A DNA stretch of 34,236 bases from Neobacillus rhizosphaerae (GCF_937468385.1 NZ_CALBWS010000044.1:1-34236), one strand, 5' to 3'; positions 1 through 7,167 are shown, counted from the first letter of the stretch. Translations and numbers: made by a program. Notes: generated by a model not told the origin, from the sequence alone.

Positions 1-83
1 TTGTATTGTTGTACCTTTCATTTTGGTCAATCTAATGAGGAGCTAAACTAAACGTGGGTCGGAATCATTTTCATTTTAGATGG

Positions 84-106
84 TGGTGACGAGGAACGAG
101 TCACCA
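84..106 (+). terminator. Hairpin, possible terminator of a gene left of the window
   Basis: TGGTGAC and GTCACCA form a 7-bp stem with a 9-nt loop, followed after a few bases by GTTTTCTGT. The T-run is short, so termination is only possible. It lies directly before the left copy of the terminal repeat, as the strong terminator at 34080-34120 lies directly before the right copy. Confidence 0.35.
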
Positions 107-119
107 TATGAGTTTTCTG

Positions 120-231
120 TGGAAAAGGGGCGGAGCGCCGCAAAAATGAATCACTTTAACCAGTTAAAGTGAAATACCCCTTTCACTAGACGAAAGATGT
201 GAAGTCTAGCTCTGCTCTCACCGCCTTTATT
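120..231. repeat. Structured intergenic repeat, left copy
   Basis: This copy of about 112 bp matches 34123-34236. The first 26 bases (120-145) are identical in both copies, and the last 33 align without gaps with about six differences. The outer ends pair (AAAGG...GGCGGAGC with GCTC...CCGCCTTT) and enclose smaller hairpins. The middle differs in sequence between copies but keeps AGTGAAA (168-174), TTTCACT (181-187) and GTGAAG (199-204). The middle segment can pair with either neighbour. It could be a non-coding RNA, a REP/MITE-like element or a protein-binding repeat; I do not recognise the family. No gene is visible between 1 and 401. Confidence 0.7.
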
Positions 232-401
232 AGGTGACTACGGCTTGTTCTCTAAATTTATTTCCATGATAGGGTTGGGAGTTGAGGCTCATGATAGTTT
301 TTTATGGTGGAAAATAAATGCTAGTTCCATAGTGTATTAAATGGGTATTATTGTTATAATTTTAATATACCAATAGGAAAATAAGTTTGGGGGTTACAAA
401 A

Positions 402-974
402 ATGAATAGATGTGGCTGGGTCAATCAGGATCCTCTATATATCGATTACCATGATCATGAATGGGGAGTCCCTGTCTATGAGGATCGCTTGCTATTTGAA
501 TATTTAAATCTTGAAGGGGCACAGGCAGGCCTAAGCTGGTATACGATTTTAAAGAAGCGGGAGAATTACCGCAAAGCCTTTGATAACTTTGTTGCTGAAA
601 AAATCATCCGGTATGATGAGTGTAAAATAGAAGAATTGTTACATAATGAAGGAATTGTCCGAAATAAACTGAAAATAAATGCGGTCATAACAAATGCAAG
701 GGCCTATTTGCAGGTGATCGAGGAATATGGCTCCTTCCAAACGTATATCTGGTCATTTGTAGGTGGGAAGCCAATTCAAAATCACTTCAAAGAAATGAAA
801 GATGTTCCGGCAACAACCGAAATCAGCGATAAATTAAGTAAAGATTTAAAGAAACGCGGGTTTAAATTTGTCGGCTCAACGATTTGTTACGCGTTTATGC
901 AGGCAGTTGGCATGGTAAATGACCATATCATCACGTGTGACTGCTATCAAAAGGCCGTACACATAAAAAAATAA
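402..974 (+). CDS. tag: DNA-3-methyladenine glycosylase I
   Basis: This base-excision-repair enzyme removes 3-methyladenine from alkylated DNA. At 190 aa it matches the family's usual length (about 187). The N-terminus MNRCGWVNQDPLYIDYHDHEWG is family-typical. Cys4, His17 and the C-terminal NDHIITCDC segment supply the expected Cys/His zinc ligands, and the EGAQAGLSW segment belongs to the substrate pocket. I chose ATG 402 because it gives the conserved N-terminus. A TTG at 387 in the same frame, with AGGAAA upstream, would add five residues and cannot be excluded. The gene is monocistronic and converges with a leftward pair, sharing the hairpin at 981-1011. Confidence 0.95.
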   Translation: MNRCGWVNQDPLYIDYHDHEWGVPVYEDRLLFEYLNLEGAQAGLSWYTILKKRENYRKAFDNFVAEKIIRYDECKIEELLHNEGIVRNKLKINAVITNARAYLQVIEEYGSFQTYIWSFVGGKPIQNHFKEMKDVPATTEISDKLSKDLKKRGFKFVGSTICYAFMQAVGMVNDHIITCDCYQKAVHIKK

Positions 975-980
975 AGAAAA

Positions 981-1011
981 AAGCGATTATCTCATCTGGG
1001 AGACATCGCTT
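981..1011 (+). terminator. Terminator hairpin after tag
   Basis: AAGCGAT (981-987) pairs with ATCGCTT (1005-1011), followed by TCTTTC. It also contains the 3' end of the leftward 42-aa gene, so it is compact and possibly bidirectional. Confidence 0.5.
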
Positions 1012-1115
1012 TCTTTCGCTTGGGTAAAGAAAAAGATAAAGACAGCGATGGAAAGTAAAAATAAAAATATACCACCTTTTGATGGTTCAATGGTAGGTAA
1101 ATCAGTTAAGGCCAT
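987..1115 (-). CDS. Small single-pass membrane protein, 42 aa
   Basis: This short open frame has the ribosome site GAAGGGTG seven bases before an ATG. The product starts MALTDLPTIEPSKGG, runs through one hydrophobic segment of about 16 residues (about 15-31, IFLFLLSIAVFIFFF) and ends in a charged tail TQAKESDVSQMR. The function is unknown. It begins about 31 bases downstream of the 144-aa gene on the same strand, so the two are probably co-transcribed. The clear ribosome site and the hydrophobic-then-charged layout support it being real; no family is recognised. Confidence 0.6.
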   Translation of the reverse strand: MALTDLPTIEPSKGGIFLFLLSIAVFIFFFTQAKESDVSQMR

Positions 1116-1146
1116 AAAAGCACACCCTTCATTTAGTATTGAACCA

Positions 1147-1581
1147 TTAGGAATCAACATTTAAATAATCAGTCACAATCCAGCGGAATTGCGTGAAGAC
1201 TTTTTCGATATCGGGCAAGGTGTAATCGTGTTTAGGAATACCAAATATGGGTCCTGACATATTGATGGTAAATCGCCCTGGGCCTAAAAAGACACCTGAC
1301 ACATTAATCTGATCGATAATTAATAATACTGCTAAAATAATATCTCCAACGTCAATGACTAAGCTTAATGTTTTATTCCCATATTTCCCTTCCAATCGGG
1401 CAATGCCAGTTAATGGCCCGCCCACTGATAACGCAAATCCACCTGGTTCAATAATTAATCGGGAGATGGTAAGTTGCCCCGTTAAAAGTAATCCAGCGGT
1501 AATGAGATCGAGATTTCGTTGAATCAATTGAACTGAACGGATTCCTTGGTTGAATTCACAAATATTCTTCAATTTCTTCAC
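1147..1581 (-). CDS. Conserved-looking protein with internal duplication, 144 aa
   Basis: I do not recognise this family. The sequence holds two gap-free repeats of 34 residues, at about 27-60 and 82-115, offset by exactly 55 residues. Thirteen of the 34 aligned positions are identical, including the motif Q...S....PG.F.....GP..G. The alternating hydrophobic pattern suggests beta strands, or an amphipathic surface made of two equal halves. There is no signal peptide and no convincing membrane helix. The start is GTG at 1581 with a weak ribosome site, so the true start may differ. It probably forms an operon with the 42-aa membrane protein downstream. Confidence 0.65.
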   Translation of the reverse strand: MKKLKNICEFNQGIRSVQLIQRNLDLITAGLLLTGQLTISRLIIEPGGFALSVGGPLTGIARLEGKYGNKTLSLVIDVGDIILAVLLIIDQINVSGVFLGPGRFTINMSGPIFGIPKHDYTLPDIEKVFTQFRWIVTDYLNVDS

Positions 1582-1721
1582 ATCCCATTGAAACCAAACG
1601 CTTCGTATTTTTTTGCTGAGGATATGAATTCTTTGTTAAAAGAGATATCTTTTGTATGTTATGAAATAACGCGATGAATGGTTTTTCAAATTTAAAAGAA
1701 ATTTGGGCAGATTTGAAAAGC

Positions 1722-1739
1722 GCAAGCACTCGAGCTTGC
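1722..1739. repeat. GCAAGC/GCTTGC palindrome, remnant of an intergenic element
   Basis: GCAAGC and GCTTGC flank six bases within AAAGCGCAAGC...GCTTGCCCG. It resembles the GC-rich 'AAAGCGCAAGC' palindromic repeats common between Bacillaceae genes (recalled, not checked). A second IR, TTTCAAAT (1684-1691) with ATTTGAAA (1711-1718), lies just left. No gene is seen in 1582-1828. Confidence 0.35.
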
Positions 1740-1776
1740 CCGTTATCTAGACAGATGATATAAAGCCCAGCATTTT

Positions 1777-1806
1777 AAAAAAAGCCCACCACGATTGTGA
1801 TGGACT
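1777..1806 (-). terminator. Terminator of the left 53-aa gene
   Basis: On the minus strand AGTCCATCAC pairs with GTGGTGGGCT (10 bp with G-U pairs) around AATC, followed by seven T. It lies about 20 bases past the stop of the leftward gene at 1829-1990. Confidence 0.8.
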
Positions 1807-1828
1807 TCATTGGAAAACGAAAAGGTTT

Positions 1829-1990
1829 TTACTGTATTGGTTTTTCAATCAGAAAATCAGTGGTAGGAATCGGAATGATTTTTCCGCCAATTTGAACGTG
1901 AACGGTATCGTTGAAAATGGCTTTCACAATTCCTTTTAATGAAATGGTTGAATTAACAGCGATTTTTTTTGTTTCAGAATGATTGGCCAA
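1829..1990 (-). CDS. Small 53-aa protein, paralogue 1
   Basis: This short TTG-start gene has ribosome site AAAGGTG and a good terminator. The product begins MANHSETKKIAVNSTISLKG and ends FLIEKPIQ. It is 38/53 identical to the product of 3799-3960. The conservation at the protein level, with third-base changes, the same TTG start and the same upstream AGGTGTTGA-TAC context in both copies, shows that both are real genes. The pattern of short alternating hydrophobic stretches around GIVKAIFND and HVQIGGK suggests a small beta-rich fold. The function is unknown. A strong leftward promoter overlapped by a TetR-type operator lies about 200 bases upstream, at 2179-2221. Confidence 0.85.
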   Translation of the reverse strand: MANHSETKKIAVNSTISLKGIVKAIFNDTVHVQIGGKIIPIPTTDFLIEKPIQ

Positions 1991-2119
1991 AGTATTCAAC
2001 ACCTTTCTAAGGTTTTACATCCTATTAATAGTGGAGACAATAAAAAAATACTACACATATAATATTCGCAAAAAATATTGTAAATTCCTTTATTGATTAT
2101 CATCTGTTAAAAAAATTTT

Positions 2120-2183
2120 GTTCATGTTACCCTCATTCCATTAATCAAGGGGTGAAAAATAGTGAAGTGATGGTAACATGAAC
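2120..2183. repeat. 12-bp perfect inverted repeat with T-run in the leftward leader
   Basis: GTTCATGTTACC (2120-2131) is exactly complementary to GGTAACATGAAC (2172-2183), with a 40-base loop. Read leftward, the stem is followed by AAAA and then seven T. It lies in the leader of the predicted transcript of the left 53-aa gene, and its right arm enters the operator at 2179-2192. It could be an attenuator or a second protein-binding palindrome. Confidence 0.5.
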
Positions 2184-2221
2184 TACAGTTCAAGTATTAC
2201 ACGGTTTTGGCTGACTGTCAA
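2179..2221 (-). promoter_or_regulatory. Leftward promoter with overlapping TetR-type operator
   Basis: On the minus strand TTGACA (2216-2221), a 16-bp spacer and TAATAC (2194-2199) form a near-consensus sigma-A promoter. The palindrome TGAAC-TACA-GTTCA (2179-2192) lies just downstream of the -10, where a repressor would block transcription. An almost identical arrangement is at 5327-5369. The likely target is the left 53-aa gene. Confidence 0.7.
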
Positions 2222-2229
2222 CCGTAAAG

Positions 2230-2265
2230 TGAACTATGGTTCATTTTTTTATTATGTGTTATGAT
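2230..2265 (+). promoter_or_regulatory. Promoter and operator of tetR
   Basis: The palindrome TGAAC-TATG-GTTCA (2230-2243) lies where the -35 of a rightward promoter would be. TATGAT (2260-2265) is the candidate -10, and no good -35 is visible. Its match to the operator at 2179-2192 suggests that TetR represses itself. Confidence 0.6.
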
Positions 2266-2283
2266 AGGAAATGAGGTGATAAA

Positions 2284-2940
2284 ATGTCAGACCGTGAGGA
2301 TATACTTGTTGGCGATTTTCCATTTGTCCCTAAACAGGAACGTGCCCAACAAAAAAGAAATGCACTGCTCGAAAGCGGGCATATGTTATTTTTTTCTAAG
2401 GGATACGAACACACAACGGCAAAGGAAATTGCCGCTCATGCAGGAGTAGCTACGGGAACCTTTTATCGTTATTTTTCAGATAAACGACAACTTTTAATGT
2501 CTCTATTAGAGGATAAATTAGACAAGCTTCTGCCCCCTGAACCGAGTTGGCTTTCCTGTGATCCTGAAGCTTTATTAGCGTCACTTTTGGAAGCCCATAA
2601 TGATCGGCTTAAAGAGGTAGGACTTCGTCGCGTGCTGCCTGAATTATTGCCTAAGGATCCAGAATTGGCAGAAGTATTGAGTGTGGCCAGGAGAAAGATT
2701 CATGGAAGAATCCTTTCTGGATTAAAACAAGTAAGTGAATGTGGGTTAACCTGGAAAGATTTAGATATGGATACAGTCACATGGTCGATTATGGTTTTAG
2801 CGGAAAATGGGCCTGATAAAGAGAAACAAAGCGGAAAGCAGGCAGATTACCATGAACTTGCTAAAGTGATGTGCCGCATGGTATTTCCGCCAGATATATT
2901 GAAAAAATTGCGAACCGAAGAAAAAAGTCCAGCAGAATAA
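2284..2940 (+). CDS. TetR/AcrR family transcriptional regulator
   Basis: This 218-aa regulator has a TetR N-terminal DNA-binding domain at about residues 20-65. The helix-turn-helix core TAKEIAAHAGVATGTFYRYF is preceded by LLESGHMLFFSKGYEHT. The C-terminal ligand/dimer domain is unrelated to anything I can name, so the inducer is unknown. ATG 2284 has ribosome site GAGGTGA. Operator-like palindromes lie upstream of this gene (2179-2192 and 2230-2243) and upstream of the phosphoesterase (5327-5340), so it probably represses itself, the left 53-aa gene and the phosphoesterase. It is followed by the alarmone synthetase after 33 bases on the same strand, and the two may be co-transcribed. Confidence 0.9.
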   Translation: MSDREDILVGDFPFVPKQERAQQKRNALLESGHMLFFSKGYEHTTAKEIAAHAGVATGTFYRYFSDKRQLLMSLLEDKLDKLLPPEPSWLSCDPEALLASLLEAHNDRLKEVGLRRVLPELLPKDPELAEVLSVARRKIHGRILSGLKQVSECGLTWKDLDMDTVTWSIMVLAENGPDKEKQSGKQADYHELAKVMCRMVFPPDILKKLRTEEKSPAE

Positions 2941-2973
2941 CTGGCTAAACTTCGATGGAGAGGACATAACTAA

Positions 2974-3705
2974 TTGAATATTGAGCAAATGATTGATATG
3001 AAAGAACTTAAAGCACTGAAATTGGAACTGACGAGATTTATGATGGCCTACAAATTTGCTTTAGACGAAATGAATACGAAAATAAATATTCTAAAAGATG
3101 AATTTAATTATATTCATGACTATAATCCAATAGAACATGTAAAGTCGCGGATTAAGTCACCAGAAAGCATTTTTAAGAAGGTATATCGGAAGGGCTATAA
3201 TTTTTCTTTAGCCTCGATTAAAGAAAATGTAAGGGATATTGCAGGAATTCGGATTACTTGTTCGTTTAAATCTGATATTTACGAATTAAGTAATATGATC
3301 GCCGGTCAAAAAGATGTTCGAGTTGTTGATTATAAGGATTACATTAAAAATCCAAAGCCAAATGGTTATCAAAGCCTTCATTTAATTTTAGAAATACCTA
3401 TATTTATGTCAGACCGTGAGGAATTAACCTATGTTGAGGTTCAAATACGGACGATTGCAATGGATTTTTGGGCCAGTTTAGAACATAAAATATATTATAA
3501 ATACAACAAGGAAGTGCCGAACCAAATGGTCGCTGAATTAAAAGAGGCCGCTGTAATGGCAGAAGAGTTAGACAGCAAAATGGAACGGCTCCATAAAGAA
3601 ATTTCAGAAATTAAACAAGCTGAACATGAAAAGGAAGAGGAAATGTCGTTAATGAATGGAAGTTTTAATCTTCCATTTATTGAATACCTGCTGCAAAAAA
3701 AATAG
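2974..3705 (+). CDS. Small alarmone synthetase (RelP/YwaC-like)
   Basis: It transfers pyrophosphate from ATP to GDP or GTP to make (p)ppGpp. It has a synthetase domain only, with no hydrolase, TGS or ACT domain, as in the small alarmone synthetases. Recognisable motifs are RDIAGIRITCSF, NPKPNGYQSLH and the catalytic EVQIRTIAMDFWASLEHKIYYKY. At 243 aa it is longer than the usual 210 or so. The extra length is a charged C-terminal coiled coil (about 200-225, MERLHKEISEIKQAEHEKEEE). TTG 2974 is chosen because GGAGAGG ends 10 bases before it. The motif style fits RelP/YwaC better than RelQ/YjbM, from memory. Its position behind tetR suggests repressor-controlled or stress-linked expression. Confidence 0.9.
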   Translation: MNIEQMIDMKELKALKLELTRFMMAYKFALDEMNTKINILKDEFNYIHDYNPIEHVKSRIKSPESIFKKVYRKGYNFSLASIKENVRDIAGIRITCSFKSDIYELSNMIAGQKDVRVVDYKDYIKNPKPNGYQSLHLILEIPIFMSDREELTYVEVQIRTIAMDFWASLEHKIYYKYNKEVPNQMVAELKEAAVMAEELDSKMERLHKEISEIKQAEHEKEEEMSLMNGSFNLPFIEYLLQKK

Positions 3706-3730
3706 CTTTGTTAAGATTTTGATGCTCAAA

Positions 3731-3759
3731 AAAGCCTCTCACGTTAGGTGGGAGGCTTT
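3731..3759. terminator. Bidirectional terminator
   Basis: AAAGCCTCTCAC pairs with GTGGGAGGCTTT (12 bp, one G-U) around five bases. T-rich sequence follows on the plus strand and six T follow on the minus strand. It serves the alarmone synthetase gene and the leftward 53-aa gene at 3799-3960. Confidence 0.85.
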
Positions 3760-3798
3760 CTTTGATAAATTAATAATCAATTAGCAAAGTATGGAAAA

Positions 3799-3960
3799 CT
3801 ATCGTATTGGTTTTTCTAGCTGGAACTCTGATGTTGGAAGTGTAATAACCTTTCCACCAATTTGTACATGAATGGTATCATTGAAAATTGCTTTTACGAT
3901 TCCTTTAAGTGAAATCATCGAATTAACCGAGATTTTTGGAGATTCAGCTTGGTTTGCCAA
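3799..3960 (-). CDS. Small 53-aa protein, paralogue 2
   Basis: This short gene is the paralogue of 1829-1990, in the same orientation and also starting at TTG, with ribosome site GGAAGGTG. The product begins MANQAESPKISVNSMISLKG and shares the core GIVKAIFNDT.HVQIGGK. Positions 1-15 and the last dozen vary most. No TetR-type operator is visible upstream, so the two copies are probably expressed under different conditions. A leftward TATAAT lies at 3993-3998 without a clear -35. The function is unknown. The pair encloses tetR and the alarmone synthetase gene. Confidence 0.85.
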   Translation of the reverse strand: MANQAESPKISVNSMISLKGIVKAIFNDTIHVQIGGKVITLPTSEFQLEKPIR

Positions 3961-4135
3961 AGTAATCAACACCTTCCAATTGTTATGAAAATATTATAAA
4001 TGAAATCGAACAAATAAAGCGAGATTAAAGAATCAGAGAAACGGAAAAATGAGAGGTTACCATAAAAAAATATTCAAAAGAGCATCTAAATAAACTCGGT
4101 TGTGAATCTACAGCATCTATGGACAATGATTCTGA

Positions 4136-5245
4136 TTACGAAAATGTTATATCAATTTGGATAATTTCCGACCGGCTACCAATCCGAAGGGGTGGACCCC
4201 AAAATCCAAACCCTGATGAAACAATGGTATGCAGCTGATTTTTTTGCAAATAACCCCAATCGAGTTCAAATATTCTGCGAGTAATCAAATGATTCGGGGC
4301 CATTTGACCTCTGTGTGTATGTCCTGAAAGAAGCAAGTCGACATGATGTTTCTCAGCTAGCTTTATTTCAGCCGGTTGATGATCCATCATGATGAGGGGA
4401 AGAGTTGGGTCCATGTCTGCTAGTAAATTCTCGATTGACAGCCTATTGATATCCGTTTTGTCTTTTCGGCCGGCAAGATAAAAAAGATTATCTACCTTTA
4501 TTACTTGATCAAGTAAAATTGATATACCGATTCGTTCCATTTCCTTTAAAAATCTTGGGATTTCGCCGCCATAATATTCATGGTTTCCCAAGACACCGAA
4601 AACGCCTAGTGGAGCTGATAATCTCTGCAAGACATCCCCCATTTTCTTTTGGAGAAAGGGTTCGGGATCGTCGTCGATGATATCACCCGGTAATAATATG
4701 ATATCTGGTTTCAGTTTGTTTACTTCGCGGACAAGCCGGCGAACATGGGCTAAACCAGAGAGTCTGCCAAAATGCATATCAGAGGCCATGGCGATTTTTA
4801 GATGTGAACGGTCATTAATACGTTTTGGGATAACAATGGAAAAAGTCCGAACCACCGGGCTGTAGGCATTATAAGTTCCATAGCTAAAGAGAAGGACAAA
4901 GGCTGCAAGAACCGCTCCACCGACCCAAATAATGACCGATGTTGTCGGTAGACCGGCGAAAACTAGAATGAATGCAACAAGATTTGCTAGTGGTAGGAAT
5001 AAGATTGCGTATTGGAATAACCCAAACCAATACGAGCCGATTATTTTAAATAGAGGGACTCTTTTTAGAAAATGACCAATGATATAGGAATAGGAAATGA
5101 TGCCAACCAATAAACCGTAAATCCATTTATCCTCCAGACCGAATGCTGTATGAAGCCAAACCCATTCGTTCCAGGCAATATAAAAGCTGAAAACGGAATA
5201 GATAATGATAATGAGTATGAAATTTAATAACATTCGTGTTTTCAT
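4136..5245 (-). CDS. Membrane-anchored calcineurin-like metallophosphoesterase
   Basis: This 369-aa protein has about four membrane helices (near 5-23, 43-58, 72-97, 103-122) followed by a cytoplasmic or surface metallophosphoesterase domain. The two-metal site is complete: D156-x-H158 (SDMHFG), D188 (LPGDI), N221-H222-E223 (GNHEYYGG), H289 (MDHQP) and G308-H-T-H311. The layout is that of YkoQ/YkuE-type enzymes, which act on membrane-linked or lipid pyrophosphate substrates. The actual substrate is not evident. Its leftward promoter at 5342-5369 carries a TetR-type operator matching those at tetR, so it is probably repressed by that regulator. Confidence 0.88.
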   Translation of the reverse strand: MKTRMLLNFILIIIIYSVFSFYIAWNEWVWLHTAFGLEDKWIYGLLVGIISYSYIIGHFLKRVPLFKIIGSYWFGLFQYAILFLPLANLVAFILVFAGLPTTSVIIWVGGAVLAAFVLLFSYGTYNAYSPVVRTFSIVIPKRINDRSHLKIAMASDMHFGRLSGLAHVRRLVREVNKLKPDIILLPGDIIDDDPEPFLQKKMGDVLQRLSAPLGVFGVLGNHEYYGGEIPRFLKEMERIGISILLDQVIKVDNLFYLAGRKDKTDINRLSIENLLADMDPTLPLIMMDHQPAEIKLAEKHHVDLLLSGHTHRGQMAPNHLITRRIFELDWGYLQKNQLHTIVSSGFGFWGPPLRIGSRSEIIQIDITFS

Positions 5246-5326
5246 ATAAAACTCCTTCAGTCATAGACTTTTTGGTCTTAGGGGATTACAATTATTTGTA
5301 AAATAGGTCAATTTTTTTAGAATACT

Positions 5327-5369
5327 TGAATTGTAGTTCAAGTATTACATGTTAAAAAAAGACTGTCAA
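5327..5369 (-). promoter_or_regulatory. Phosphoesterase promoter with TetR-type operator
   Basis: On the minus strand TTGACA (5364-5369), 16 bp and TAATAC (5342-5347) form a near-consensus promoter. The operator TGAAT-TGTA-GTTCA (5327-5340) overlaps the start point and differs from a perfect palindrome at one position. The -35, -10, spacer length and operator position are the same as at 2179-2221. Confidence 0.7.
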
Positions 5370-5427
5370 CAAATCAAAACGAATACTATGACAGTAGGCC
5401 GTTTCTCGATTATATTAATGGATTAGC

Positions 5428-5460
5428 TTGTCGTATTACTATACCGGGGTATGATATAAT
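5428..5460 (+). promoter_or_regulatory. csoR promoter with CsoR-type operator
   Basis: ATACC-GG-GGTAT (5441-5452) is a palindrome of the GGGG/CCCC-TAT type bound by copper-sensing CsoR proteins. It lies between TTGTCG (5428-5433) and overlapping -10 candidates TATGAT (5450-5455) and TATAAT (5455-5460), just upstream of csoR. Autoregulation is inferred. Confidence 0.65.
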
Positions 5461-5483
5461 AAGAAAAAAAGGAGGGCGTTCGT

Positions 5484-5831
5484 ATGTCTTTTGATCAAGA
5501 TAACGGGGAAGAACAATTGGATGAATCCTGTTGCGCACATGACGGTAGCCAACGAAAAAGCCATCATTCCGATAAAGTGAAGAATAATCTCGTGACAAGA
5601 CTTAACCGTATTGAAGGCCAAATTCGTGGTATCAAAGGGCTAATTGAAAAAGATACGTACTGTGATGATGTCATAAACCAGATATCCGCTACTACATCTG
5701 CACTAAATAGTGTTGCAAAAATTTTGTTGGAAGGCCATATGAAGAGTTGTGTGGTGGAAAGAATTCAAGAAGGCGATCTTGAGGTTTTAGATGAGATTCT
5801 GGTCACAATTCAAAAGTTAATGAAAAAGTAA
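5484..5831 (+). CDS. csoR: CsoR-family metal-sensing repressor (Cu(I) type)
   Basis: This 115-aa all-helical DUF156/CsoR repressor releases DNA when it binds metal. The Cu(I) ligand triad is present as Cys60 (TYCDDVINQ), His85 and Cys89 (EGHMKSC), the C-H-C pattern of copper sensors rather than the variants of RcnR or CstR. The core LVTRLNRIEGQIRGIKGLIE is typical. The 30-residue N-terminal tail is unusually rich in Cys and His (CCAHD, HH) and may be an extra metal site. ATG 5484 follows GGAGGGCG. No copA, copZ or other copper gene is adjacent, so its other targets lie outside the window. Confidence 0.9.
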   Translation: MSFDQDNGEEQLDESCCAHDGSQRKSHHSDKVKNNLVTRLNRIEGQIRGIKGLIEKDTYCDDVINQISATTSALNSVAKILLEGHMKSCVVERIQEGDLEVLDEILVTIQKLMKK

Positions 5832-5859
5832 TGCTGGAAAAATCAAGGTAAATAAATGA

Positions 5860-5885
5860 GAGACCTCACAACACGGTGAGGTCTC
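5860..5885. terminator. Bidirectional terminator between csoR and the UMF1 gene
   Basis: GAGACCTCAC (5860-5869) pairs with GTGAGGTCTC (5876-5885). TCATTTTTATT follows on the plus strand. The leftward operon ends at 5893. Confidence 0.85.
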
Positions 5886-5892
5886 GTCATTT

Positions 5893-7167
5893 TTATTGAG
5901 AAAGCGTGTTTGATTTTGAGATATTGTTTACTTCTGGTACGCGCAGGAGGATCAGGCCGCCGATGATGAACAATACGATTAAACTAAATACGCCGCTGTT
6001 TGTATTGCCCGTTAACTGGGCGGTTAATCCGACTAAAAACGGTCCTAAGATCGCGGCAAACTTATAAAAAATACTATAGAACCCAAAGAACTCATTGGCA
6101 CTTTCTTTTGGTACCAGCTTTGCAAAATAGGAACGGCTTAATGCCTGGATTCCACCTTGAGAGGAGGCAACAAGCATTGCCAGAATCCAGAAATCTAAAG
6201 TAGTTTTTAAGAAATAGGCGTACGTACAAATCACAATATAGATAAAAATCCCAACCAGAAGCATCGTCTTACCCTTGAATTTATCGGCAAGCCTTCCATA
6301 TAAAATCGCAAACGGAGCAGCGACAACTTGGGTGGCAAACAAAATAATCAATAGGTTAGTAGAAGTGATGCCTAAATCGGATCCGTATGCTGTCGACATC
6401 GTAATGATGGTATTAACCCCGTCAATGTAAAAGAAATAAGCGAGTAAAAATAGAAATAAAGGACGATAAAGCTTTATTTTTTTAAACGTTTCGAATAACT
6501 GTTTAAAACCATTTGCAATAGGGTTTGGCACACGTTCCTTATAATAAACCTGCTGCACATTTTTTAACATCGGGATGGTGAATAAGCCCCACCATAAAGC
6601 GGTTATCGCAAATGCCGCTTGACTTGCCACAGGCACCGATAAAGGAATAATGTTTTTCTGCGATAAAATGATAAGGGCAATGCTGATAATGAATGGGATC
6701 GTGCTTCCAATGTAGCCCATTGCAAATCCTTTTGAAGAAATCTGATTCATCCGTTCTTCTGTCGTCACATCGACAAGGAAGGCATCGTAGAAAATATTGG
6801 TTCCGCCAAAACCAATGACGGTGAGCATATAACAGATTAATAAGATCAGCCATTGATTACTAGGCACAACGGCAAGCAGAAGGGTGAAAACAATTCCAAG
6901 GGCTAAGAAAAAGGCAAAAAATCGTTTTTTAAACCCTTTGAAATCGGCGATACTCCCCAAAATGGGTGCACAAATCGAAATCAACAGTGTAGCAAAGGAA
7001 TTGGCATACCCCCAATAAGCCGTGGAGGTAGAAGCCGCCAGTCCAGCCGTTTTGGCCGCTGCTTTAAAGTATAATGGAAAAATGGCGGTAGTTATGAGAA
7101 TGGAATAGGCAGAGTTTGCCCAATCATAAAACACCCAGCTTTTTTCTTGCTTCGACATTCGACTCAT
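5893..7167 (-). CDS. MFS transporter, UMF1 (Atg22-like) family
   Basis: This 424-aa membrane transporter has about 12 hydrophobic segments. The N-terminus KSWVFYDWANSAYSILITTAIFP and the loop SIADFKGFKKRFF are characteristic of the UMF1/Atg22-like MFS group (B. subtilis YxiO is a member, from memory). Fungal Atg22 exports amino acids from the vacuole, but bacterial substrates are not established. It lies 24 bases downstream of a secreted-type phosphodiesterase gene on the same strand. The pair forms an operon, so uptake or efflux of a product released by that enzyme is plausible. ATG 7167 follows an AGGAGG-like site. Confidence 0.9.
   Translation of the reverse strand: MSRMSKQEKSWVFYDWANSAYSILITTAIFPLYFKAAAKTAGLAASTSTAYWGYANSFATLLISICAPILGSIADFKGFKKRFFAFFLALGIVFTLLLAVVPSNQWLILLICYMLTVIGFGGTNIFYDAFLVDVTTEERMNQISSKGFAMGYIGSTIPFIISIALIILSQKNIIPLSVPVASQAAFAITALWWGLFTIPMLKNVQQVYYKERVPNPIANGFKQLFETFKKIKLYRPLFLFLLAYFFYIDGVNTIITMSTAYGSDLGITSTNLLIILFATQVVAAPFAILYGRLADKFKGKTMLLVGIFIYIVICTYAYFLKTTLDFWILAMLVASSQGGIQALSRSYFAKLVPKESANEFFGFYSIFYKFAAILGPFLVGLTAQLTGNTNSGVFSLIVLFIIGGLILLRVPEVNNISKSNTLSQ

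Noticed and set aside
2284..3423. 17-base identity ATGTCAGACCGTGAGGA in tetR (2284) and the alarmone synthetase gene (3407)
   Set aside because: Different protein contexts and no extension on either side; most likely chance.
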